Positions 27,940 to 37,465 of a DNA stretch of 64,000 nt are shown in pieces; position 1 is the first letter of the stretch; each line of letters opens with the position of its first letter. The position numbers and the translations under genes were made by a program. This DNA is from Moritella yayanosii (GTDB taxonomy: Bacteria > Pseudomonadota > Gammaproteobacteria > Enterobacterales > Moritellaceae). The stretch is taken from positions 3,286,001 to 3,350,000 of the forward strand of contig NZ_LS483250.1 in assembly GCF_900465055.1 (NCBI RefSeq), given 5' to 3'. The notes under the pieces were generated by a model, which was given only the letters and a program-made list of their open reading frames with translations, did not search any database and was not told where the DNA came from.

Positions 27940-27995
27940 TATATCGAGGACAGAGTAAAAGTTAGCTGGCTAATTTTTACTCTGTCCTCGATATA
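27940..27995. repeat. Near-perfect long hairpin in the hpf-rapZ gap
   Basis: A perfect 21-bp inverted repeat has arms at 27940-27960 and 27975-27995; each arm carries the core ATCGAGGACAGAGT or its complement. The 14-base centre continues as a G-T pair and TTAG/CTAA around CTGG, so the whole 56 bases fold into one stem of about 26 bp. There is no T run. On the transcript strand it lies just upstream of rapZ. It could be a repeated palindromic element (REP or MITE type), a scar of the lost ptsN, or an RNA processing site for RNase III. The structure is certain; the role is not. Confidence 0.9.
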
Positions 27996-28063
27996 AAATA
28001 TGTGCTCATTATCCCGCAATTGATTTGGATATGATATGTTTTAATTATGTCAGGAACATGAAT

Positions 28064-28093
28064 ACCTAAAGGAAAAGGGTTTTTCCTTTAGGT
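28064..28093. repeat. 13-bp perfect hairpin just after hpf
   Basis: ACCTAAAGGAAAA at 28064-28076 and its exact complement at 28081-28093 enclose GGGT. It lies 20 bases downstream of the hpf stop on the minus strand. No T run follows in that direction, so it is a weak terminator at best, or a 3'-end stabiliser for the rpoN-hpf message. Confidence 0.75.
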
Positions 28094-28112
28094 TATTTGT
28101 TGTGGACTAAAA

Positions 28113-28400
28113 TTAATGGCGAATTAATTTTTCTTTATGCTTAATCACTTGGCGGTCGAGCTTATCCAGTAAGCCATCAATTGCAGCATACATGTCGTTA
28201 TGTTCATGTACGGCAAAGATTTCACCCCCATTTAGATGTATTTTTGCTTCTGCGATTTGCAGTAATTTTTCGACATTTAAGATCACATGAATATTGTTAA
28301 TGTGCTCAAAATGCCGCTCTAATTTGGAAAACTTGCTATCAATGTAATCTTTCAGTGAATCTGTAATGTCTACATGTCTACCGGTTAAATTAATTTGCAT
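28113..28400 (-). CDS. hpf: HPF, short-form ribosome hibernation factor
   Basis: Hibernation promoting factor binds the 30S decoding site in stationary phase and promotes 100S dimers. The 95-residue product is the short form, with the S30AE fold: MQINLTGRHVDITDSLKDYI at the start, FEHINNIHVILNVEK in the middle and DMYAAIDGLLDKLDRQVIKHKEK at the end. It lies 31 bases downstream of rpoN, as in most gammaproteobacteria, probably in one transcript. In relatives ptsN follows it; here it is followed by 200 bases of non-coding DNA with two hairpins. Confidence 0.96.
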   Translation of the reverse strand: MQINLTGRHVDITDSLKDYIDSKFSKLERHFEHINNIHVILNVEKLLQIAEAKIHLNGGEIFAVHEHNDMYAAIDGLLDKLDRQVIKHKEKLIRH

Positions 28401-28431
28401 ATATGTCTCCCTTATGAAGGTAGGGTGAGTG

Positions 28432-29946
28432 CTATAAAAGACTCTTGCGCTGATTAGATGGTGGTATGCTCAGTGCTTCTCGGTATTTTGCGATCGTACG
28501 TCGAGCCACCTTGATACCTTGAGCAGCAAGTAAATCAGCAATCTTGCTATCACTTAGTGGTTTCATGGCATTTTCTGCCGCCACCAACTTTTTAATTAAT
28601 GCCCGAATCGCGGTGGATGAACATTCACCGCCATTGTCCGTACTGACGTGACTTGAAAAGAAGAACTTAAGTTCAAAAATACCACGTGGTGTATGCATAA
28701 ATTTCTGCGTTGTTACCCGCGAAATTGTCGACTCGTGCATTTCGACTTCTTCTGCAATATCATTCAGTACCATAGGTTTCATGGCTTCATCGCCATATTC
28801 AAAGAAATCTACTTGGCGTTGAACAATACTCTTTGTTACTTTTAATAATGTCTCATTACGGCTTTCTAGGCTTTTAATAAACCATTTTGCTTCTTGCACA
28901 TGAGCGCGAATAAACTGCCCATCGCTACTATTACGCTTACCAGTCGACAGATGAGAATATTCAGTGTTCACTCTTAATCTTGGCACAATGTCAGGATTTA
29001 AGTCGACTATCCACTGGTTATTTTTTTTCTTGACTAATACATCGGGAATAACATACTGCCCTTCCGACTGATCAATCACATTACCTGGTCTTGGTTCCAA
29101 GCTCTGAATTAATTGCATGATCTCTTTAAGTTGTGGTTCTTTTAATTTTGTTTTACGACTTAATTGACGGTAGTCGCGATTGCCCAATAAATCCATATGG
29201 GATTGAATTATTTGTTGGCATTCTGATAACCAAGGGGTATTTTTAGGCAAATGTCGAAGTTGGATCAATAAACATTCTTGTAGTGAGCGGGCTGCTACAC
29301 CGATAGGATCAAAATGTTGAATACGTTTTAATACCGCTTCGACTTCATCTAATTCCAGTTGATCTTCGTTATTATCATCGTGTTCTTGGTGGCCGAGAAC
29401 CACGCTGTGCAGGATCTCTTCGCAGCTTTGATTGAGATAACCATGATCATCGATGCCGTCAATAATAGCGACGGCAATGGCGCGATCGATATCAGTAAAT
29501 GGGGTTAATTCCATTTGCCACATAAGATGTTCGTATAAACCTTCGCTGGTTGCACCTTGGTAAACCTGATCAAGTCCATCAATACCGGCACTGCCGCCGC
29601 TGTGATTTTGTATTTGTGGGGTATAGACGTCATCCCAATTACTGTCAGTAGGCAGTTCATCAGGGATGGAATCACTGGCGAGGGCATCACTGACTTCGAT
29701 TTGGCTGCTATCGGTAATCGCGTCATTATTATCCGCGTTATCCGCGTTGTGTGCGTCACTACTTTCTGCATCATTTGACGGCGTGGTGTTGGGATCTTCT
29801 TGTTCCAGTAGCGGATTACTGTCTAACGCTTCTTGGATCTCTAACTGTAACTCCAAGGTCGATAATTGTAATAATCGAATAGCTTGTTGTAACTGTGGCG
29901 TCATTGCCAGAGTTTGACTCATACGAAGTTGTAATGATGGCTTCAT
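28432..29946 (-). CDS. rpoN: RpoN, sigma-54 factor
   Basis: RpoN is the alternative sigma factor for enhancer-dependent promoters with GG/GC elements (nitrogen, flagella, pili). The 504-aa protein has the Gln/Leu-rich activator-interacting region I ([20 protein letters not shown]), an acidic Asp/Asn-rich linker (about 50-110), the core-binding region, the helix-turn-helix, and the RpoN box [12 protein letters not shown] near the C-terminus. It lies 48 bases after lptB and before hpf, the classical order. Confidence 0.97.
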   Translation of the reverse strand: MKPSLQLRMSQTLAMTPQLQQAIRLLQLSTLELQLEIQEALDSNPLLEQEDPNTTPSNDAESSDAHNADNADNNDAITDSSQIEVSDALASDSIPDELPTDSNWDDVYTPQIQNHSGGSAGIDGLDQVYQGATSEGLYEHLMWQMELTPFTDIDRAIAVAIIDGIDDHGYLNQSCEEILHSVVLGHQEHDDNNEDQLELDEVEAVLKRIQHFDPIGVAARSLQECLLIQLRHLPKNTPWLSECQQIIQSHMDLLGNRDYRQLSRKTKLKEPQLKEIMQLIQSLEPRPGNVIDQSEGQYVIPDVLVKKKNNQWIVDLNPDIVPRLRVNTEYSHLSTGKRNSSDGQFIRAHVQEAKWFIKSLESRNETLLKVTKSIVQRQVDFFEYGDEAMKPMVLNDIAEEVEMHESTISRVTTQKFMHTPRGIFELKFFFSSHVSTDNGGECSSTAIRALIKKLVAAENAMKPLSDSKIADLLAAQGIKVARRTIAKYREALSIPPSNQRKSLL

Positions 29947-29994
29947 CTAACGACTACTCTCTCTTCCTTAATGCGGCTATGTATCAATATCAAA

Positions 29995-30720
29995 CTATAG
30001 TCGGAATTGATCTCCAAGGTATACTTCTTTCACTTTTGCGTTGGATAAAATCTCTTCTGAAGTGCCAGACGCAATTAAGTGCCCATGACTGACAATATAA
30101 GAGTATTCACATACATCCAGTGTTTCACGTACGTTATGGTCGGTAATTAATACCCCTAAACCACGGTCGCGCAGATGTTGAATGATTTTTTTAATATCGC
30201 CAACCGAGATAGGATCAACACCCGCAAAGGGTTCATCTAATAAAATGAATTTAGGATCAGCTGCCAGTGCGCGGGCTATTTCAACTCGGCGGCGTTCACC
30301 ACCAGATAAGCTCATCCCTAAACTATCGCGGATATGGGTAATATGAAACTCTTCAAGTAATTCTTCTAATTTCTCTTTTCGCTGAAAACGGCTTAACTCT
30401 GGGCGCAACTCTAAAATTGCCATGATATTTTTAGTTACCGATAAGCGACGAAAAATTGAGGCTTCTTGGGGTAAATAACCAATACCTTGTTGTGCACGAA
30501 TATGCATTGGCTCATGGGTTAATTCTTGGTCATCAATGAAGATTTGTCCATGATCTCGCTTAACTAAGCCAACCACCATGTAAAAGGTGGTGGTTTTACC
30601 TGCGCCATTGGGCCCAAGTAAACCAACAATTTGGCCTGATTCAACTTCGAGACTCACATCAGAAACAACTTTACGTTTATTATAACTTTTTGCTAAGTGT
30701 GATACTTTTAAACGCGCCAT
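29995..30720 (-). CDS. lptB: LptB, ATPase of the LPS exporter
   Basis: LptB is the ATP-binding subunit of the LptB2FG transporter that extracts lipopolysaccharide from the inner membrane. The 241 residues hold Walker A GPNGAGKT (36-43), the signature [15 protein letters not shown], Walker [13 protein letters not shown] and the switch His in [10 protein letters not shown]. It stands between lptA and rpoN, as in E. coli, with 15 bases separating it from lptA. Confidence 0.97.
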   Translation of the reverse strand: MARLKVSHLAKSYNKRKVVSDVSLEVESGQIVGLLGPNGAGKTTTFYMVVGLVKRDHGQIFIDDQELTHEPMHIRAQQGIGYLPQEASIFRRLSVTKNIMAILELRPELSRFQRKEKLEELLEEFHITHIRDSLGMSLSGGERRRVEIARALAADPKFILLDEPFAGVDPISVGDIKKIIQHLRDRGLGVLITDHNVRETLDVCEYSYIVSHGHLIASGTSEEILSNAKVKEVYLGDQFRL

Positions 30721-30735
30721 ATGAATTTATTTACT

Positions 30736-31236
30736 CTACTTAGTTTTGTTATTTTCAGGGGTGAAAATGGTGATCACACGATCTGATTCATTATCCCCGC
30801 TTTCGGCTATCAATTCTTGTTTGTCAATTTGGTAGATGATCTTGTTACCTTTGACTTCGCTATCAGCCTGACGTAAGCGGGCATTTTTTGTTAACGTTAA
30901 CCGTTTTTTGCTGAGTTCATAACGGATCTCATTCGATTCAGCATAGATTTTTTTGCCGTCATCAAGCTCTTGATAAAAAGTGGCTACGTTACCTGTCGCT
31001 ATCATCACTTCAGTACCTTTGCCACCAGGACTTAATACCGTTAGCTTATCAGCATGAATTAATATAGTGCCTTGAGTCACCACCACATTATCATAAAAAA
31101 TAACGCGGTTCTCTTTAATAAACACTTCTTGACGTTTGGCGTTTACGACAACATTTTCTGCAAAGTCAGACTCTAATGCGAGCGTTGCATTACTCATCAA
31201 TAATGTTAATAGTAAAATGTTATATTTTTTCATCAT
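30736..31236 (-). CDS. lptA: LptA, periplasmic LPS-bridge protein
   Basis: LptA polymerises into the beta-jellyroll bridge that carries LPS across the periplasm. The 166-aa protein has a signal peptide (YNILLLTLLMSNATLA, cleaved before about residue 21) and OstA-like repeats (VIFYDNVVVTQGTILIHADKLTV, KIYAESNEIRYELSKKRLTLTKNARLRQ). Its start overlaps the lptC 3' end by 17 bases. Confidence 0.93.
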   Translation of the reverse strand: MMKKYNILLLTLLMSNATLALESDFAENVVVNAKRQEVFIKENRVIFYDNVVVTQGTILIHADKLTVLSPGGKGTEVMIATGNVATFYQELDDGKKIYAESNEIRYELSKKRLTLTKNARLRQADSEVKGNKIIYQIDKQELIAESGDNESDRVITIFTPENNKTK

Positions 31237-31780
31237 TAGTATATATCGCTTTAACTTGCTTAAGGATAGTCAGGTATTCTTGTTTTAAATCACCTTCTAG
31301 GCCAATACCAGTTTGGCTAAATAAGGCCCCAGTGATCGTAATTAATTGATCGCTGCTGACCAAGTTTTTGGTCAGTTCTAATTGTAAATAACTGGTGGTG
31401 ATGACATCAATATAATCATTTTTAGTCATATTCTTGATGATCACATCATTGCGCAGTGTGGCGACATCCTCACTGCTGAAGTTGCCTTCTTTTGCTTGGA
31501 TCTTCCACGTTGCTTGGGCATTGTCATCATAAAGGATAATAACGGGGTTAGTGAACATTGTCATGCCTAACTCGCCATAATGCTCCATACTATCGGCAAA
31601 AATGCGACGTATGATTTTCCCTTCAATACTGAATTCGACACTGCGTAGGACCTCGGCGGTGAAATCAGGCTGATATTCGGTTGAGGTGGTGGTTGTTGAC
31701 GGTTCATCAGGCGAAAAAAATCGCCAAATACCCAGAGCACACAAAAAGAGGATAACAATCCCCATATTTTGGCGACTCAT
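31220..31780 (-). CDS. lptC: LptC, membrane-anchored LPS transport protein
   Basis: LptC is a bitopic inner-membrane protein that passes LPS from LptB2FG to LptA. Its 186 residues have an N-terminal helix (MGIVILFLCALGIWRFF, about 6-22) and an LptA-like jellyroll: PDFTAEVLRSVEFSIEGK and YLQLELTKNLVSSDQLITITG. The ATG overlaps the kdsC stop by four bases. Homologues in this region are poorly conserved at the sequence level, so the call leans on order as well. Confidence 0.92.
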   Translation of the reverse strand: MSRQNMGIVILFLCALGIWRFFSPDEPSTTTTSTEYQPDFTAEVLRSVEFSIEGKIIRRIFADSMEHYGELGMTMFTNPVIILYDDNAQATWKIQAKEGNFSSEDVATLRNDVIIKNMTKNDYIDVITTSYLQLELTKNLVSSDQLITITGALFSQTGIGLEGDLKQEYLTILKQVKAIYTNDEKI

Positions 31781-32325
31781 ACCGAGGTGCCGTGTGCTTG
31801 GTCTAAAACGCCCTTGGCTAATAAGATCAGATCGGCTAATTCTCTTACTGCGCCAAAGCCACCACGGATTGAGGTGCTAAAATCGGCACCTTTTTTAACC
31901 AGAGGGTGGGCATCGGCCACGGCAACACTGAGTCCACAGAGATTCATTACCGGTAAATCAATGACGTCATCGCCGATATAACCGACCTGCTCTGGTGATA
32001 AGTTTAATTTTTCGAGTAACATATTAAAGGCGATAACTTTGTTGTCTTGACCTTGATAGATATGTTTAACACCTAAACCTTGCATGCGGTTGGTGACAAT
32101 CGTTGACTGCCGTCCGGTGATCACCGCCACTTCGATACCCGCATTGAGCAGTGATTTAACCCCAAAGCCATCACGGGTATGGAAAGCTTTTAGCTCTTCA
32201 CCATTGTTACCCATATACACTCGGCCATCAGAAAATACGCCATCTATATCGCAAATGAGTAGCTTTAATGTTTTTGCTTTGGTTAAGATCTCTTGTGGGA
32301 TTGGACCATATAATGTGTTGATCAT
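31777..32325 (-). CDS. kdsC: KdsC, Kdo-8-phosphate phosphatase
   Basis: KdsC removes phosphate from 3-deoxy-D-manno-octulosonate 8-phosphate, the third step to the LPS inner-core sugar Kdo. The 182-residue HAD protein has no cap domain, as in this tetrameric subgroup, and the motifs ICDIDGVFSDG (nucleophile and general-acid Asp), AVITGRQS, and GYIGDDVIDLPVMN. It is followed by lptC with a four-base overlap and preceded by kdsD two bases away. Confidence 0.96.
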   Translation of the reverse strand: MINTLYGPIPQEILTKAKTLKLLICDIDGVFSDGRVYMGNNGEELKAFHTRDGFGVKSLLNAGIEVAVITGRQSTIVTNRMQGLGVKHIYQGQDNKVIAFNMLLEKLNLSPEQVGYIGDDVIDLPVMNLCGLSVAVADAHPLVKKGADFSTSIRGGFGAVRELADLILLAKGVLDQAHGTSV

Positions 32326-32327
32326 AT

Positions 32328-33299
32328 TTATAATACACCTGCGCGTAGTAAGTCATGCATGTTGAAGGCGCCGACCGGTTCTTGTAGTTCATTAACGACA
32401 ATTATACCGTTAACTTTTTTATTTTCCATGACGGCAAGGGCTTCTGCGGCCAAGATATGTTCATTAATAGTAACACATCTTCGGGTCATTACTTCACTGA
32501 TTGGGGTTTGGTGAATATCTATACGTGCATCAAGAATACGACGTAAATCCCCATCAGTGAAAATGCCAACCAACCTTTTACCATTATTAACGGCGGTCAT
32601 ACCCAGCCCTTTTTTAGAGACTTCAAATAACGCCTCTGAAATAGTTTCGCTCTGTTGTACGCAAGGCACACCGTCATCTTTATGCATAATATCTGAAATA
32701 CGTAATAATAATTTTCTGCCTAAGCGACCGCCGGGATGAGACAGTGCAAAGTCATTGGCGGTAAATCCTTTGGCTTCGAGTAGGGCCACCGCGATAGCAT
32801 CACCCATCACCAGACTTGCTGTGGTACTTGATGTTGGTGCTAATCCCAGCGGGCAAGCTTCTTTATCAACTTTAATACATAAACTAATTTTTGCTTCGCG
32901 TGCCATGGTTGAATCAGCATTACCTGTCATTGCTATAATGGGAATGCTTAAACGTTTAAGCACTGGGTATAATGCTAAAATTTCATCTGATTCACCGGAG
33001 TTCGATAATGCCATCACCACATCACCACGTTCAATCATGCCCAGATCACCATGGCTTGCTTCGGCTGGATGCACAAAGAATGCCGGGGTGCCGGTACTGG
33101 CTAATGTTGCGGCAATTTTATTGGCGATATGACCGGATTTACCCATGCCAGTCACAATGACCTTGCCTTTACATGTGATTAATAATTCACAAGTCGCGGT
33201 AAACGTGGCATCAATATATTGGCTTAATTGCGTAATCGCTGCCGCTTCCGTGTTAATGACATTAAGCGCGCTTTGGCAATAATTAAACTGACTCGACAT
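32328..33299 (-). CDS. kdsD: KdsD, arabinose-5-phosphate isomerase
   Basis: KdsD converts ribulose 5-phosphate to arabinose 5-phosphate, the first step of Kdo synthesis. The 323-aa protein has an N-terminal SIS sugar-isomerase domain (KVIVTGMGKSGHIANKIAATLASTGTPAFFVHPAEASHGDLGMI) and two C-terminal CBS domains. Together with kdsC and lptCAB it forms a single LPS synthesis and export transcript. Confidence 0.96.
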   Translation of the reverse strand: MSSQFNYCQSALNVINTEAAAITQLSQYIDATFTATCELLITCKGKVIVTGMGKSGHIANKIAATLASTGTPAFFVHPAEASHGDLGMIERGDVVMALSNSGESDEILALYPVLKRLSIPIIAMTGNADSTMAREAKISLCIKVDKEACPLGLAPTSSTTASLVMGDAIAVALLEAKGFTANDFALSHPGGRLGRKLLLRISDIMHKDDGVPCVQQSETISEALFEVSKKGLGMTAVNNGKRLVGIFTDGDLRRILDARIDIHQTPISEVMTRRCVTINEHILAAEALAVMENKKVNGIIVVNELQEPVGAFNMHDLLRAGVL

Positions 33300-33356
33300 G
33301 GTTACTCCCTAATTTAAAGACTGTTTTATACTGAGCTATAAAAATATTAAGTACGA

Positions 33357-34325
33357 TTAAATGCTACTAAACACAATGAATTGATACACGAAAAAACCAG
33401 CGAGTAAAATACCACCTTCAACACGCGTAATACGTCCGGGACGGCCTCTAAAACCCATTGCCATCACTAGCATTAACACCGTTGCGCCAAGCATATAATA
33501 GAAATCACGACTAATAATAGCTGGGTCAATCATGCCCGGCGCTAAAATACCAGGTAGTGATAATACCGCCAAGATGTTGAATATATTAGAACCAATGATA
33601 TTACCAATCACAAGATCATCTTCACCTTTTAATACCCCCGATATCGATGCGGCGAGTTCTGGTAAGCTAGTTCCCACGGCAATAATAGTCAGGCCGATGA
33701 CTAAATCACTCATGCCAAAATGCTGGGCTATCACCACGGCTGAGCCGACCAGGAAATGGGAACTGACAGGTAATGCAATTATGCCGAAGACTAACCAAGC
33801 AACCGCTGTCCTGGTTGGCACGCCTTCAGGGACTTCATCGTCATGCTCTTGGGTAAGTGGATCATTGCTTGGACGTTTTAATGCGAGGATAGTTAAGGTG
33901 AGGATAGTAATGAAGAAGAGTAATAATAAAATCACCCCTTCGTACATCTCCAGTTTTAAATCCCACAGCACAACACCCGCCAGTAGTGTGGTAATTAATA
34001 CCATCGGGATCTCACGACGGATCGTTGTCGAGCCCACGAGTAATGGTTTTATTAACGCGGTGATCCCTAATACTAAGGTGATGTTGGTAATATTAGAGCC
34101 AATCGCATTACCAATCGCGGTGTTTGGTGAACCATTAAGGGATGCCGATACCGCGACCATCATCTCGGGCGCAGACGAACCCATCGCGACAATGGTTAGA
34201 CCAATAACCAGTGGTGAAATACCGAGGTTTCGCGCTAGTCCAGCAGCACCATAGACGAATTTATCGGCACTAATGACGAGACCAATAAATCCAAGAATTA
34301 AAATTATAATATTTGTAGTTAGCAT
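33357..34325 (-). CDS. yrbG: YrbG, sodium/calcium exchanger family protein
   Basis: YrbG belongs to the CaCA sodium/calcium exchangers; its natural substrate is not settled. The protein has two homologous five-helix halves, each with an alpha repeat: IGLTIVAMGSSAPEMMVAVSAS in the first and IGLTIIAVGTSLPELAASISG in the second, the Glu being ion ligands. I set the start at the ATG at 34325 (MLTTNIIILILGF), since the upstream TTG adds only two residues. It is the first gene of the yrbG-kdsD-kdsC-lptCAB order. Confidence 0.94.
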   Translation of the reverse strand: MLTTNIIILILGFIGLVISADKFVYGAAGLARNLGISPLVIGLTIVAMGSSAPEMMVAVSASLNGSPNTAIGNAIGSNITNITLVLGITALIKPLLVGSTTIRREIPMVLITTLLAGVVLWDLKLEMYEGVILLLLFFITILTLTILALKRPSNDPLTQEHDDEVPEGVPTRTAVAWLVFGIIALPVSSHFLVGSAVVIAQHFGMSDLVIGLTIIAVGTSLPELAASISGVLKGEDDLVIGNIIGSNIFNILAVLSLPGILAPGMIDPAIISRDFYYMLGATVLMLVMAMGFRGRPGRITRVEGGILLAGFFVYQFIVFSSI

Positions 34326-34331
34326 TGGCAC

Positions 34332-34647
34332 AATTTAACAGTTGATATGTAAAGAACACTATTTTCGGTCTTTTTTCACTGAAAGAAAAGGTAAATTGTT
34401 AAATCTTGTTCATTATTCAAGGTTGAATGATAAAAATCCTGAATAGTGATGTTTTGTGATTGTGTATTATAGCGATTACTTTTAGAATACTCGGTTATTT
34501 TAATACTTTAGTTTTAAGCGCGATTCTCTCAGACTGATCGCCATTCACTTAGAACTAAACGTGTTGTAACAGGCTATTACAGATTAACGCTAGCGGCATG
34601 TACGGTTTTAACTCGGCTTAGAATGGCGATCATAGGATTTAAGTATT
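34332..34647. other. Divergent yrbG/ibaG intergenic region
   Basis: This 316-base gap separates divergent yrbG and ibaG and must hold both promoters. I see no gene in it. It contains an AT-rich dyad at 34415-34428 (ATTCAA GG TTGAAT) and, near ibaG, paired 11-mers at 34536-34546 and 34621-34631. In Vibrio and E. coli the mlaFEDCB operon lies here between yrbG and ibaG. Confidence 0.8.
34536..34631 (+). promoter_or_regulatory. Possible structured leader upstream of ibaG-murA
   Basis: GATCGCCATTC at 34536-34546 is the exact reverse complement of GAATGGCGATC at 34621-34631, closing a 96-base segment that ends 16 bases before the ibaG ATG. Inside it TGTAA-N7-TTACA forms a smaller hairpin and there is a GCTAGC palindrome. 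A transcript through this region could form a closed multi-branch domain near the ribosome site. It fits no RNA family that I recognise; an operator with distant half-sites is another reading. Confidence 0.45.
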
Positions 34648-36179
<1,532 letters not shown>

Positions 36180-36235
36180 TATTGCTGCTCGTCTCTGATG
36201 TAGTATCTTGAAATAACTTGTCTATATATATGTTG

Positions 36236-36263
36236 AAAAGGCGCATTGATATGCGCCTTTTTT
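36236..36263. terminator. Terminator between convergent murA and degS
   Basis: AAAAGGCGCAT at 36236-36246 pairs with ATGCGCCTTTT at 36251-36261 around TGAT, then continues with T residues. The A tract on the other side lets it work for degS too. Confidence 0.93.
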
Positions 36264-36283
36264 GTATCTGTTTTTTTCTTAAA

Positions 36284-37372
36284 TTATGACTGTGGTTGTA
36301 CTTGCAATTCACCGAGTGTGACAGAGATCTCGAGTTGCTTACCTTCTCGTATGACGGTTAAATTAATTTTTGAACCTGGGCGCTGTTCTGCCACCACATC
36401 CATTAGCCAAATAACATTATCAATCTCAGCACCGTTGAATTTGATCACTACATCGCCGGCGACCAATCCGGCCTTTTCTGCGGGCGAATCAGGCGCGGTA
36501 TTTTGTACTACAATCCCTTGATTGGCTTTCAAACCGAGTAATTTTGCCATCACGGCATTAATGGATGTGCCTTCAATGCCAAGATAGCCTCGGATCACCC
36601 GGCCATTGGCAATTAATGCACGCATAATTTTAACGGCTAACGGATAGGGGATCGCAAAGCTGATCCCCATCGTTTCAACATTATTCGCGACCTGAAATGA
36701 CGCGGTATTAATACCCACTAGTTCACCCAAGCTATTAACCAATGCACCACCCGAGTTACCCTCGTTAATGGCCGCATCGGTTTGTAAGAAGTTTTGATGT
36801 CCTGTGGTACTCATGCCTATACGACCACGGGCACTGATAATACCTTGAGTGATAGTTTGACCTAAATTGTATGGATTACCAATGGCGAGTACCACATCAC
36901 CAATGTTAGTCTGCTCGTGTTTACTCTGGGGAATACTGGGTAAATTTTCAGCATCTATGTGTAATACAGCCAGGTCGGTGTATCGATCAAAACCAATTAA
37001 TTCCGCAGTGAAAAACCGACCGTCTTGGAGCGCCACAATAATTTGATCAGCATTGGCGATAACGTGGTAATTTGTCAGTAAATAACCTTTGTTATTCATG
37101 ATCACGCCAGAACCTAGGCTTTGTGGGCGTAGTGTTGGTTTACTATTGATCGTTGATTTTTGGTAGGTGCGGGTATAAATATTAACCACGGAAGGCGCAG
37201 CCCGTTTTACCGCCGCTGAAAAACTCATTTGTTCATTAAGGCCCAATGAAAATGGCTGAGTCAGTCCTAAACTTTGCTTGTTTTGTAATTGCGGTAACGC
37301 CAAAAGCAGTATTGCCGCTACAGCGATACCGAGTAAGATACTTTTTGAAATATATGACCACCAACCTTGCAC
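36284..37372 (-). CDS. degS: DegS, inner-membrane stress-sensor protease
   Basis: DegS is the site-1 protease that senses misfolded porin C-termini and cleaves RseA to release sigma-E. The start is GTG at 37372, with AGGG eight bases upstream. The 362-aa protein has an N-terminal membrane helix (about 9-27), a trypsin-like domain with His in LTNYHVIAN, Asp in YTDLAVLHI and Ser in NEGNSGGALVN, and one PDZ domain (about 255-350), which separates it from DegQ. It lies downstream of degQ in the same direction. Confidence 0.96.
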   Translation of the reverse strand: MQGWWSYISKSILLGIAVAAILLLALPQLQNKQSLGLTQPFSLGLNEQMSFSAAVKRAAPSVVNIYTRTYQKSTINSKPTLRPQSLGSGVIMNNKGYLLTNYHVIANADQIIVALQDGRFFTAELIGFDRYTDLAVLHIDAENLPSIPQSKHEQTNIGDVVLAIGNPYNLGQTITQGIISARGRIGMSTTGHQNFLQTDAAINEGNSGGALVNSLGELVGINTASFQVANNVETMGISFAIPYPLAVKIMRALIANGRVIRGYLGIEGTSINAVMAKLLGLKANQGIVVQNTAPDSPAEKAGLVAGDVVIKFNGAEIDNVIWLMDVVAEQRPGSKINLTVIREGKQLEISVTLGELQVQPQS

Positions 37373-37465
37373 GAGATATCCCTACGTTACTCACTAAAAT
37401 CGCAACGTAGAGAATAGCACCTCTGCCTACTATAATGTAGGGAATAACGTAAAGTGATGTAAGTA

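Noticed and set aside
33532-34254. 240-codon open frame opposite yrbG
   Set aside because: It lies wholly antisense to a well-conserved exchanger and its translation is low-complexity Ser/Thr/Ile-rich, as expected for a mirror frame of a membrane protein.
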